Notes: generated by a model from the sequence alone, not told the origin. A stretch of DNA of 64,000 bases from Haloplanus sp. GDY1 (GCF_023703775.1 NZ_CP098514.1:2887998-2951997), one strand, 5' to 3'. Shown: positions 25,656 through 33,442, counted from the first letter of the stretch. Made by a program: numbers and translations.

Positions 25656-26798
25656 TCAGTCGTCGGTCGTCACGGCGTCGAGGCCGCCGGTCGTGTCGGC
25701 GTCGCCCCAGTCGAGCCGCCGCTGGAAGTACAGGGCGACGTTGACCAGCGCGAGGAGGACGGGCACCTCGATCAGCGGCCCGACGACGGTGGCGAAGGCG
25801 ACGCCGGAGCCGACGCCGAAGACCGCGACGGCGACGGCGATGGCGAGTTCGAAGTTGTTCGAGGCGGCGGTGAAGCCGATGGCGGTCGTGGTGGAGTAGT
25901 CCGCGCCGATTCCCTTGCCCATCCCGAAGCTCACGAGGAACATGGCGACGAAGTAGACGGTGAGCGGGACCGCGATCAGGAGCACGTCGCCCGGCGCGGC
26001 GACGATGTTGCCGCCCTGCGTGGCGAACATGACGATCACGGTGAAAAGCAGGGCCACGAGCGTCAGGGGATCGATCCGGGGGACGAACTCCTCCTCGTAC
26101 CACGCCCGGCTCTTCGCCCGCGTGCCGACGAATCGGGAGAGGAAGCCGCCGGCGAAGGGGATCCCGAGGAAGACGACGATGGCCTCGAACACCTGGATCG
26201 GCGTCACGTCGACGGTGCTGATGCCGGCGACGAGCGCGTCCATGCCCAGCAGGGGCGGGAGGAAGAGCCCGAAGAACCAGACGTAGGCGCCGTAGGTGAC
26301 GATCTGAAAGAGGCTGTTGAACGCGACCAGGCCGGTCACGTACTCCGTCGACCCCTCGGCGAGTTCGTTCCAGACGAGCACCATCGCGATACAGCGGGCC
26401 ATCCCGATGAACACCAGCCCGAGGAAGTACTCGGGGCGGGCCGGCAGGCCGGGGACGACGCCGCCGAAGAAGACGACCGCGAGCCCGAACATCAGCGTCG
26501 GCCCGATGAGCCAGTTCTGGATCAAGCTCAGCCCGAGGACCCGCCAGTTGCTGAACACCGTCCCGAGCTTCGAGTAGTCGGCCTTCGCGAGCGGCGGGTA
26601 CATCATCGCCACGAGGCCGATTTCGACGAGGTGGAACTCCCGGATCGGCGCCGTGACCGACGGCGCGACGAAGCCGAGGCCGACGCCGACGGCCATCGCG
26701 CCGAAGATCCAGACCGTGAGGTACTTGTCGAGGACGTCCATCGACCGCGGGTCGCCACAGCTCGCGCAGTCGCAGTTCGGGCCGTGCGCGTTACTCAT
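25656..26798 (-). CDS. acr3: Arsenite efflux permease Acr3
   Basis: 380 aa, ten hydrophobic segments. GMARCIAMVLVWN contains the essential cysteine of ACR3 helix 4; FTAASNNFELAIAVAV is the helix 9 signature. A short Cys-rich N-terminal extension, CDCASCGD, precedes the usual start and could bind metalloid (inference). ArsR overlaps its start by 8 bp. Confidence 0.93.
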   Translation of the reverse strand: MSNAHGPNCDCASCGDPRSMDVLDKYLTVWIFGAMAVGVGLGFVAPSVTAPIREFHLVEIGLVAMMYPPLAKADYSKLGTVFSNWRVLGLSLIQNWLIGPTLMFGLAVVFFGGVVPGLPARPEYFLGLVFIGMARCIAMVLVWNELAEGSTEYVTGLVAFNSLFQIVTYGAYVWFFGLFLPPLLGMDALVAGISTVDVTPIQVFEAIVVFLGIPFAGGFLSRFVGTRAKSRAWYEEEFVPRIDPLTLVALLFTVIVMFATQGGNIVAAPGDVLLIAVPLTVYFVAMFLVSFGMGKGIGADYSTTTAIGFTAASNNFELAIAVAVAVFGVGSGVAFATVVGPLIEVPVLLALVNVALYFQRRLDWGDADTTGGLDAVTTDD

Positions 26799-27189
26799 CG
26801 CCGACGCTCCCCTCCAGCACGGTCACGAGGGCCACGGCCCGGTTGGTCGCGCGGTACTTCTTCCAACGGCCGTCCTTTCGCCCGGCCACGAGCCCGGCGT
26901 CGACGAGCGTCGAGAGGGCGTGACTGAGCCCGCTCTCGCTCACGTCGACGACGGCGTTCAGTTCGCAGACGCACAGTTCCTCGCCCGCGGCCACGAGCGT
27001 CCGAACGAGGGTGTAGCGCGTCTCGCCGGCGAGCGCCGAGAGCACGTCGAGTTCGGCCTCGACCCGCGCCGTCCCGAGCGCCGCCTCCAGCGTCCCGAGT
27101 TCCTCCACCCGCCGCTCGACGTCCTCGCTTCGACACTCCCCGAGTTCGTCTTCGAGGTATCGCCGGAGCCGCTCGGTCCCTTGTGCCAT
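26791..27189 (-). CDS. arsR: ArsR/SmtB metalloregulator
   Basis: 132 aa winged helix. The metal-sensing ELCVCEL motif sits on the alpha-3 helix, and VSESGLSHALSTLVDAGLV is the recognition helix. The long N-terminal helical extension is typical of haloarchaeal members. First gene of arsR-acr3-arsC; the ATG at 27189 (MAQGTERL) is preferred over an in-frame codon at 27216. Expected to repress its own operon until arsenite or antimonite binds. Confidence 0.9.
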   Translation of the reverse strand: MAQGTERLRRYLEDELGECRSEDVERRVEELGTLEAALGTARVEAELDVLSALAGETRYTLVRTLVAAGEELCVCELNAVVDVSESGLSHALSTLVDAGLVAGRKDGRWKKYRATNRAVALVTVLEGSVGDE

Positions 27190-27216
27190 CACTCCGACCC
27201 ACCGTCGGTGGGGCAT

Positions 27217-27411
27217 TAGTTGTTTCGATGCTCAATAATAGATCCTCGAAATCGGCTTGAACTCTCGAAATAGGTGTATCTAGGAAAAATATGCGATCTA
27301 CTGTTGAGTAACTATTCAACTATCTTGGCCGTCGATGCGGACTCGACCGCCGCTCGTCGCGCGAGGTTCGGGCGAAGCTTCATGACGGTGGGAATACAAT
27401 TTCTGTGTGGT
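27217..27411. promoter_or_regulatory. AT-rich promoter/operator region upstream of arsR
   Basis: Markedly AT-rich. Two direct copies of CTCGAAAT (27245-27252, 27264-27271), 19 bp apart start to start, lie 56-82 bp before arsR. An imperfect 18-bp palindrome GTTGAGTAACTATTCAAC (about 27303-27320) lies further out. These are candidate ArsR or activator sites; which promoter they serve (arsR or the UPF0212 gene) is not clear. Confidence 0.4.
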
Positions 27412-27867
27412 ATGGACTGTCGAGTCGTCGTCGAGGCAGCGGTTCCGGTGTACGACGTAGAGACCCCGGACGAGGCGATCCGGATCGCCATCGCCAAGAC
27501 CGGTGAGATGCTGAACCCGGACCTCAACTACGTGGAGATCGACATGGGGTCACGGACCTCCCCGTCGGGGGAGGAACTCCCCCCGGCCTTCATCGCCGCG
27601 GACGAGGCGCTCGTCGCCCTCGAACTCGAGATGACGGTGTTCAACGTCGAACAGGAGGAACACGCCTCGCGCATCGCGCGCAAGGAGATCGGTCAGCGCA
27701 TGACGAACGTCCCGCTCTCGATCCTGTCGGTCGACCCCATCGAGGACGACGGGGAGGGCGAGGAAGCGACCGAGGAGGGGGACACGTCGTCGGAGGGCGA
27801 GGGCGAGGGCGAGGGCGACGAGGACGAGGATCTCATCCCCGAGTTCGAGGAACTCGTCGACGAATGA
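27412..27867 (+). CDS. UPF0212 (DUF555) family protein
   Basis: 151 aa. The archaeal UPF0212 opening MDCRVVVEAAVPVYDVETPD and the EIDMGSR / NVEQEEHASRIARKEIG blocks are recognisable. A low-complexity Glu/Gly/Asp linker (about 112-140) is followed by a short conserved end LIPEFEELVDE. Function unknown. ATG 27412 starts exactly at the family N-terminus. Confidence 0.88.
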   Translation: MDCRVVVEAAVPVYDVETPDEAIRIAIAKTGEMLNPDLNYVEIDMGSRTSPSGEELPPAFIAADEALVALELEMTVFNVEQEEHASRIARKEIGQRMTNVPLSILSVDPIEDDGEGEEATEEGDTSSEGEGEGEGDEDEDLIPEFEELVDE

Positions 27868-27930
27868 GCGTCGCCCGGCGCCGTCGCTGGTCGGTCGTGC
27901 GCGTCGGGGGACTGCGCCGTGCGTACGCGT

Positions 27931-28164
27931 TCAGTCCGCGCGAGGAGCGACGCGCTCCTCGGACGTGTCCAGGGACGAAGTGATTCCGTTCGCCAGCTTG
28001 AAAACAGCCGCCTTGTGGTCGGTCTTGGACTTGTGAATCGATGTGGGTCGTACCCCCATCTCCTCGTACGCCGTCAGGTCGATTTCGTCGTCGTGCCATG
28101 CTGCACACTGTTTCTCTACCTCGGCCAGGAGGCCGTGCAGGTGAATGAGCTCCTGCTTTTTCAT
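27931..28164 (-). CDS. UPF0058 family protein
   Basis: 77 aa. MKKQELIHLHGLLAEVEKQC and YEEMGVRPTSIHKSKTDHKAAVF match UPF0058, small archaeal helical proteins of unknown role with conserved His/Cys positions. A TATA-like ATAATATAAC about 28-36 nt upstream of the ATG implies a leaderless gene. Confidence 0.88.
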   Translation of the reverse strand: MKKQELIHLHGLLAEVEKQCAAWHDDEIDLTAYEEMGVRPTSIHKSKTDHKAAVFKLANGITSSLDTSEERVAPRAD

Positions 28165-28296
28165 AACAACGTCCCATAGCGAGTGGAAGGTTATATTATT
28201 ATCTTGAGTGGAGTTAACATGCGCCTCGGCGGGTCGAGGGGGCCGTAGGCGGGCAGTCCTGAAACGCTTTAGTCGCCGCGGCCGTCAGGTGGGCAC

Positions 28297-28704
28297 ATGG
28301 ATTACGAGGATAGTCTCGACCGGGCGCTGACCGAAACGCCGGAAATGAGCGACGCCGTCGACCGGTTCCAGGTCCCCGATCCGGAGGTGCGATCCGAGGG
28401 TAACGTGACCGTCTACGAGAACTTCGCGGGGACACACGACCGTCTGAACCGGACGCAGGAGCACCTGCTCAAGTTCTTCCAGTCGGAACTGGGGACGAGC
28501 GCCAGCATCGACGACCGGGGTCGGGCCCGCTTCACCGGCGACTTCAAGCACTCGCGCGTGGCGGACGCCCTCGAGGAGTACGTCGAGACGTTCGTGACCT
28601 GTTCGGAGTGCGGGTCGCCCGACACCCGACTGGTCGAAGAACGCGGCGCGACGGTCCTGAAGTGTGACGCCTGCGGTGCGCTCTCCTCCGTCTCGGAGCT
28701 GTGA
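28297..28704 (+). CDS. eif2b: Translation initiation factor aIF2, beta subunit
   Basis: 135 aa. Core eIF2B/eIF5 domain with FAGTHDRLNRTQEHLLKFF and the GDFKHSRV segment, then a zinc ribbon CSECGSPDT...LKCDACGA. Part of the heterotrimeric factor delivering initiator tRNA, whose gene lies about 350 bp downstream. TATA-like CGCTTTAGTC precedes the ATG by about 28 bp. Confidence 0.96.
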   Translation: MDYEDSLDRALTETPEMSDAVDRFQVPDPEVRSEGNVTVYENFAGTHDRLNRTQEHLLKFFQSELGTSASIDDRGRARFTGDFKHSRVADALEEYVETFVTCSECGSPDTRLVEERGATVLKCDACGALSSVSEL

Positions 28705-28884
28705 TCACTCGAACTGTTTGACGAGTTCGAGATCGCGTTCGGTTCGCATGAACTCCGCGAGTCGGCGTGTCGCGTGACACGTCGGGCAACTGAAGTTCTT
28801 CCGGTGACCGGGCAGGTCGGTCGGTCCGGCCTCCCAGTCCTTGCCACACTCGGGACACAGCAGTCTCACGAACGCTTCGACCAT
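28705..28884 (-). CDS. Small zinc-ribbon protein
   Basis: 59 aa with two knuckles, CPECGKDW and CPTCHATRR, 24 residues apart: a treble-clef/zinc-ribbon micro-protein of the kind common in haloarchaea. Stop abuts the aIF2 beta stop. ATG 28884 is the natural start; upstream extension in frame is GC-rich noise. Function unknown. Confidence 0.7.
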   Translation of the reverse strand: MVEAFVRLLCPECGKDWEAGPTDLPGHRKNFSCPTCHATRRLAEFMRTERDLELVKQFE

Positions 28885-29050
28885 ACCCCTCAGTGTGGCA
28901 CGGAGTCTCATTAAACGTTCGGCGGCCGTGATCGCGGGGCGGCGAGGCTCCGCGGCGCCTCCGGCGTGACGCGCCGCGGTCGGCCTCGCCGCGGCCGCCG
29001 ACCGGTCCGATTTCAAAACCCTTAACGCCGCCTCGCCGATAGGATCCGGT

Positions 29051-29125
29051 AGCGGGATGGGATAGCCAGGAGATTCCGCCGGGCTCATAACCCGGAGATC
29101 GGTAGTTCAAATCTACCTCCCGCTA
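29051..29125 (+). tRNA. Initiator tRNA-Met (CAT)
   Basis: 75 nt, acceptor AGCGGGA with the A1-U72 style end of archaeal initiators, anticodon stem CCGGG/CCCGG giving the diagnostic run of G:C pairs, anticodon CAT at 29086-29088, T loop TTCAAAT. CCA not encoded. Confidence 0.95.
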
Positions 29126-29184
29126 TGTTCTGACGGCCACTTCGACCGAGGAGCGTAGCGACGAGGGGGTCGGCCGTCGGAACA
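29126..29184 (+). terminator. Long hairpin directly after tRNA-iMet
   Basis: Arms 29126-29138 and 29172-29184 pair 12 of 13 (TGTTCTGACGGCC against GGCCGTCGGAACA), beginning at the base after the tRNA. Inner CGACC/GGTCG pairs extend it. Could be a terminator or part of an inserted remnant. Confidence 0.5.
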
Positions 29185-29223
29185 CTCGCCCAGTAGAGTC
29201 GAATCAGGGAGCGGAGCGACCGT

Positions 29224-29245
29224 GGTTCGAATCTCCCTCCGGCTA
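29224..29245. repeat. Degenerate copy of the tRNA-iMet 3' end
   Basis: Matches tRNA-iMet 29104-29125 in 18 of 22 positions (T loop through discriminator), 120 bp downstream. Resembles a displaced attachment site or a decayed tRNA 3' half. Confidence 0.5.
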
Positions 29246-29256
29246 CGTGTTCCCGT

Positions 29257-29406
29257 TCACGACTCCGATCCCTGCTCCGTGCGCCCCAGATACGCGTAAC
29301 AGTTCGGGCACTGGATCGGTCGCGCGCCGTGTCGGTCCGGTTCACCCACGAATCGGGTGCGCGAGTAGCCGCGACCGCACTCCTCACAGGTCACGATGAT
29401 GACCAC
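29257..29406 (-). CDS. Small zinc-ribbon protein
   Basis: 49 aa with CEECGRGY and CPNCYAYLG, a two-knuckle zinc-binding pattern. Starts GTG 29406 or GTG 29394. The conserved spacing and the stop before the tRNA region support a real gene, but no family name is recognised. Confidence 0.5.
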   Translation of the reverse strand: MVIIVTCEECGRGYSRTRFVGEPDRHGARPIQCPNCYAYLGRTEQGSES

Positions 29407-29444
29407 ACTCCGCCCAGTCGCCGCGACCCCTTGGAGGTGTCCAT

Positions 29445-30203
29445 TTACGCGCCGTCGTCGCCCTCGCTCCCGTCGGCCGTCGGGCGCACGAGGTTCGCGA
29501 GCGTCACCAGCACGCCGAGCGCCCAGCCGACGGGCACGGCGAGCGCCCCCCACATGCCGACGTACGCGAGGCCGACGAGTTCGAACCGCTGGCGGAGGAC
29601 CGTGTTCACCCCGCGGTAGGTGAGGACGGTGTCGAGCAGCCACACTGCGAGCGTCTCGCTCCGGGGGAAGACCGTCGCGGCCAGCGCCGGCGAGTAGAGC
29701 GCGGCCACCACCGGCGGCAGGAAGACGGCGACCACGGCGAAGGGATAGGCGACGATCACGGTCGTGAGGCGGCCGCCGAGGCGCCGGAAGCCGAGCGAGA
29801 GAACCGTCGAGACGACGGCGACGGTGCCCGCGGCGGCGACGGCGAGGAAGCCCTCGGTCGAGAACCGCACCCGGGCGAGGGCGGTCAGCGCCCCCCAGAG
29901 GAGGACCGCGAGGACGACGGTGCCCGCCGCCCCGAGTCGCGTGGCCGTCCGGTCGAACCGCCGGACGTTGAATCGGGCCAGCAGGCCGAGGACGGCGAGC
30001 GGATAGCCGACGAGCAGCCCCAACCCTCCCAGTAGCGCCCAGAGCCGATACGTCGCGCGTTCCCACGTCGTCTCCGGCGTCCAGCGGGCGACGACCGGGT
30101 GGGTGTCCCGCAGTTGTGGGAAGGCCAGCGCCATCCAGAGTCCGTGGAGGCGCCGGAGGTCGTAGACCACGTCGGCGACGACGCTCGTCAGTACCGCGCC
30201 CAT
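29445..30203 (-). CDS. Multi-pass membrane protein, unknown function
   Basis: 252 aa with a soluble N-terminal segment (FPQLRDTHPVVARWTPETTWERATYR) and about five to six hydrophobic helices. No transporter or enzyme motif recognised. ATG 30203; an in-frame GTG two codons upstream is also possible. Confidence 0.7.
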   Translation of the reverse strand: MGAVLTSVVADVVYDLRRLHGLWMALAFPQLRDTHPVVARWTPETTWERATYRLWALLGGLGLLVGYPLAVLGLLARFNVRRFDRTATRLGAAGTVVLAVLLWGALTALARVRFSTEGFLAVAAAGTVAVVSTVLSLGFRRLGGRLTTVIVAYPFAVVAVFLPPVVAALYSPALAATVFPRSETLAVWLLDTVLTYRGVNTVLRQRFELVGLAYVGMWGALAVPVGWALGVLVTLANLVRPTADGSEGDDGA

Positions 30204-30552
30204 GCTCACGTCGGTTCGGGCCGGTCGAGTTAACGGTTCGGGGTTCGGGACGCCCCCGTGACCGTCGAGGCTGAAGGACTGGAAAGCGGCCGCAAAAGCG
30301 GCGGACTACGCGATTGCTGGCTGGTCGTCCGTCGGCATGTCGCTGTGGGGGTTCGGTCGATAGACTGTGCCATCACCTCTCCATCTCCATGGTATGAGAC
30401 ACCATAACAAGAAAGTTGTGGCCGAACGGCGGGGATCGATCCCTCGCTCGGGCCGTTCCTCCGAACGGTGCCTCGCAGCGGGTCGCCCCCGGCCGCCTCG
30501 ATCCGCGGTCTCACCTCCCCGACGAGGTCGGGTCGAGTCCGGACCGGCGGCC
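30204..30552. other. Intergenic stretch without a supported gene
   Basis: About 350 bp. A small inverted repeat ATGGT-N7-ACCAT (30389-30405) lies in a locally AT-richer patch. A minus-strand SD-like GGAGAGGTG directly before an ATG (about 30374) opens a frame of 47 codons without family features; I do not call it. Confidence 0.4.
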
Positions 30553-31203
30553 TCACCCCACGTTCAGGTCGAGGACGCCCCGGCCGTCGACTCGGACCGT
30601 CCGCCCGAGGGCTCCGGGCCGCGACGCCCGGACGGCGAACGAGCAATGGAGGCGGTCGGGCAGCGCTTTCGCCCCCGGGTCGAACACCGCCGGGACGAGG
30701 ATGGTCCCCTGAGTCCCGACGTTCCGCAGTTCGATCACGAACCACCGCGTGGCTCCCTCGAACTCGTAGTACGCCCCGAACCCCTCCCACTGGCCGGGCG
30801 GCTGGACGCGTACCTCGAAGGTGTCGCTCCCCTCGTAGGCGGCCGGCGGGCCGAACCGAAATCGGAACCAGTCGGGCTCGTAGCCGCGGTAGGGCTCGCT
30901 CGACGCGATGCCGCCGATGGTCGAGTTGCATTCGAGGCGCATCGCGGGCGGCAGCCGTTCCCGCCGCACCAGCCCGTCGTACTCCACGGCGGCGTAGCCG
31001 ATCCCCTCATCGTCCCCCTCGGTCGGCGGATACTCCCAGCTGAGGTCGTTCTCCTCCGCGCTCCGGGTCGCGTCGATCCGTGCGGGCCCCGCACCCGGTA
31101 TCCGCCCGCTACAGCCGGACAGGACTCCCGTCATCGACGCTCCGAGTGCCGCGAGGGCGCGTCTGCGACCGACCGTCGCGGTCGGCCGAGAACTGGAGGG
31201 CAT
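30553..31203 (-). CDS. Tat-type lipoprotein, unknown function
   Basis: 216 aa. N-terminus has VGRRRALAALGAS followed by a lipobox-like VLSGC, a haloarchaeal Tat lipoprotein signal. The mature part is rich in aromatic beta-strand patterns (DWFRFRFGPP, TRWFVIELRNVGTQG), suggesting a beta-sandwich. No named family. It diverges from another lipoprotein at 31348. Confidence 0.65.
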   Translation of the reverse strand: MPSSSRPTATVGRRRALAALGASMTGVLSGCSGRIPGAGPARIDATRSAEENDLSWEYPPTEGDDEGIGYAAVEYDGLVRRERLPPAMRLECNSTIGGIASSEPYRGYEPDWFRFRFGPPAAYEGSDTFEVRVQPPGQWEGFGAYYEFEGATRWFVIELRNVGTQGTILVPAVFDPGAKALPDRLHCSFAVRASRPGALGRTVRVDGRGVLDLNVG

Positions 31204-31347
31204 GGCGGCGGGTGGTCGGCCCGCCTGAAAACGCTTCCCCACACCGCCCTGTCCCGGCACGCGTCGCCGAGTTCGCGATCCGGGCGGGCCTCCGGACGGC
31301 CGGCGTCCTTCCGGCCGACTTTTCCTGCATCGGCCGAGACGGCACAC

Positions 31348-31803
31348 ATGGACCGCCGCGAACTCCTCGCTCTCACCCCCGCTCTCCTCGTCACTGCCGC
31401 CGGCTGTTCGATCGACTCCGAGTCCGCGCCGTCCACGTCGTCGCCGGCCTCGACGACGCCTGACGGGACCTCGTCGACCGACACGCCCACTCCCTCCGGT
31501 TCCCCGGCGCGGTCGGACCCCATCGCTATCGTCGTCAGCAACGGCCGGGAGTCCGCCGTCGACGCCGCACTGCTCGTCACCCACGAGGCGGATCGGATCT
31601 TCGACCGGACCGTCGTCGTCGAACCGGGCGCCCGTCGATCCGTCGACCCCGGTATCGACGGGACGGGCGCCTACGAACTGACCGTCTCGCTGGCCGACGA
31701 CGAGCGCGTCCGCCCCTTCGACGTCGAGGACTACGACCTCCGGATGGGATCTGATCTGATCGTCGAAATTGGCGAGCGCATCCGCGTCCTGATGGAGGAG
31801 TGA
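31348..31803 (+). CDS. Small lipoprotein with Ser/Thr/Pro linker
   Basis: 151 aa. MDRRELLALTPALLVTAAGC is a short RR-containing lipoprotein signal with the cysteine at residue 20, then a Ser/Thr/Pro-rich linker (22-55) and a compact beta domain (IAIVVSNGRESAVDAALLVT). Likely anchored outside the membrane. No family recognised. Confidence 0.7.
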   Translation: MDRRELLALTPALLVTAAGCSIDSESAPSTSSPASTTPDGTSSTDTPTPSGSPARSDPIAIVVSNGRESAVDAALLVTHEADRIFDRTVVVEPGARRSVDPGIDGTGAYELTVSLADDERVRPFDVEDYDLRMGSDLIVEIGERIRVLMEE

Positions 31804-31873
31804 GCCGTCGCCGGTCGTCGTCGCCCGATCCCAGCGCTCCCGCTCCGATCGGCGGAGCGTTCGTCCATGTCGC

Positions 31874-32025
31874 TCACGCCCGACCCTTCCCGTCGAGATC
31901 CTCGTCGTAGGGACCGCGCGCGACGAGCAGGCGCACCTGCTCGCGCTCGAACCGCTCCCCGCTCTTCCGATCACGGAGTTCGTGAAACACGCCGTCGACG
32001 TGCCCGTCGACCGGGCGAAACCAGC
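31874..32025 (-). pseudogene. Remnant A of an unrecognised element-borne gene
   Basis: Reads GVFHELRDRKSGERFE, then a RGPYDEDLDGKGRA ending at the stop at 31874. Only the C-terminal 45 or so codons remain, fused directly to the truncated integrase. A related remnant occurs at 33062-33240, about 75-80 percent similar by eye. Confidence 0.55.
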
Positions 32026-32454
32026 ATCGCGGGAGGCGTAGCGGTACGTCTCCAGGTACTCCAGAATCGCCTCCGCGCGTTCGTGGTCGAGGGTCGTCAC
32101 GCTGGCCCGTTCCTCTCCGCTGACGGTCGGGAGGAGGATCTTCGACCGGAGGTCGTCCGGCACGGCGTCGATGGACGCGCAGAACTCCAGAAACACCCGG
32201 AGGGTGGAGAGTTATCCCTGGAGCGTCACGGGTTTCAGGTCCCCCTCCTCCCGACGCTCGACGCGGTAGGCGTGGAGGTCACGCCCGGTGAGGTCGTTCA
32301 GGTTGTGGAAGTCGTCCTCCTCGCACCGCTCGACGAACGACCCCAGCCGGTAGCGGTGGGTCTGGAGGATCTGGTCGGAAATCTCTCCGCTCCGGTGGTC
32401 GAGGTAGCGTTCCAGCGCGGTGTCCGGGGAGAGTGGGTCGAGGTCGTCGCTCAC
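32026..32454 (-). pseudogene. Tyrosine recombinase (XerC/D-like integrase), N-terminal fragment
   Basis: From GTG 32454 the frame shows the SAM-like core-binding domain of haloarchaeal integrases (ALERYLDHRSGEISDQILQ, HRYRLGSFVERC). An in-frame TAA at 32212-32214 stands where CAA (Gln) is expected (VTLQG-stop-LSTLRVFLEF), after which homology continues (LDHERAEAILEYLETYRYAS). The catalytic domain with the Arg/His/Tyr residues is deleted; the sequence jumps into remnant A. Hence doubly inactivated. Confidence 0.75.
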
Positions 32455-32522
32455 GCGGCGACACCCCCGTTCGGGGTGCGCCCCCGAACGCTTATCCACG
32501 GCTCCCACGTACTCTTCCAGTG

Positions 32523-32783
32523 ATGTCGAGTACGACTCGTGACGAGGGAAGCGAGGAGGGCGTGACCTTCATCTACGAGGACGACGGGAAGATCACGGCC
32601 CGTGACGAGGAGACCGGCGTCGCTTCCTTCGGAGACACGAAGGCCGAGGCGTTGCGGATGCTCGCCGAGGCACTCGAACTCCACGCAGGGGGCGGCGACC
32701 CCGTCACGGACGAGGACCTCGAAGAGTTCGGTCTCGACCCCGACGACTTCGACGACAAGGAACTTCCCGAATTCATGCAGTGA
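32523..32783 (+). CDS. hicB: HicB-family antitoxin
   Basis: 86 aa with a HicB-type beta fold: VTFIYEDDGKITARDEETGVASFGDTKAEALRMLAEALEL, and an acidic C-terminus. Expected to bind and block HicA and to autoregulate. Gap to hicA is 3 bp. Lies between two remnants of an integrated element near tRNA-Ile. Confidence 0.87.
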   Translation: MSSTTRDEGSEEGVTFIYEDDGKITARDEETGVASFGDTKAEALRMLAEALELHAGGGDPVTDEDLEEFGLDPDDFDDKELPEFMQ

Positions 32784-32786
32784 CGA

Positions 32787-33038
32787 ATGGTACGCACGCC
32801 GTTCTCCGGTCACGAGATCGCCAGCGTACTGACTGATTTCGGGTACGTCCCTGTCGACCGGACTGGCAGTCACCTGAAACTCCGATGGGAGAGTGACGAT
32901 ACCGACGAGGTTCGTATCGTCTCCGTTCCCATGGCTCCGGCCGACGAGATCCCGACCGGAACGCTCCAGTCGATTGCTGATCAGTGCGGTGCCGAGGACT
33001 TCCACGCGTGGTGTGCGTGGATCGACGAGCATCGCTGA
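32787..33038 (+). CDS. hicA: HicA-family toxin (mRNA interferase)
   Basis: 83 aa, dsRBD-like HicA fold. The catalytic histidine lies in DRTGSHLKLRWE; the opening FSGHEIASVLTDFGYVPV and VSVPMAPADEIPTGTLQSIA are family blocks. Frame intact, so presumably functional despite decay of the surrounding element. Confidence 0.88.
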   Translation: MVRTPFSGHEIASVLTDFGYVPVDRTGSHLKLRWESDDTDEVRIVSVPMAPADEIPTGTLQSIADQCGAEDFHAWCAWIDEHR

Positions 33039-33061
33039 CCGAACCGGCCGAGTAACGTCAC

Positions 33062-33240
33062 TCACGCCCGGCCCCTCCCGTTGAGGTCGCGGTCGTAGGG
33101 ACCCTGCGGCGTCAGTAGCCGCACCTCGTCGCGCTCGAAACACTCTCATTCTTCCGGTCGCGGAGTTCGTGGAACACGCCGTCGCGCTCTAGGTGGGCTT
33201 TCGGAATCGTCACGATGTCGCTCTTCACATCCGCATCGCG
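33062..33240 (-). pseudogene. Remnant B, related to remnant A
   Basis: Minus frame gives VKSDIVTIPKAHLERDGVFH then ELRDRK; a one-base deletion compared with remnant A shifts the frame, after which the other frame reads DEVRLLTPQGPYDRDLNGRG up to the stop at 33062. Family not recognised. Confidence 0.5.
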
Positions 33241-33442
33241 TACCGTCGAAATGTGATAACGGGTCACATTGAGTATGCGACGTAACCATTCGCAAGCGAG
33301 AGACGGGGCTCCTCCGAAGTTCTGAAGCACCGAAACACACCGGTGCGGAGAGCGGACGCTCCGAACGTGTGAGAACCGAGATGAAGTGGCTGGGGAGTTG
33401 TGGCCCCAACCGTCGTCGGCACGAAGCCAACGAGTTCGATGA
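33241..33442. other. Lower-GC spacer between element remnant and tRNA-Ile
   Basis: About 200 bp with base composition less GC-rich than neighbours and no supported gene. I saw no exact second copy of the tRNA-Ile 3' end to the left, so an attachment site cannot be defined. Confidence 0.4.

Noticed and set aside
30230-30376. 47-codon minus-strand frame after an SD-like GGAGAGGTG
   Set aside because: Low-complexity Ser/Arg/Pro translation and no homologue recognised; not enough support.
33241-33442. Search for an attachment copy of the tRNA-Ile 3' end
   Set aside because: Only a weak GCCAACG-type resemblance was seen; insufficient for an att site.
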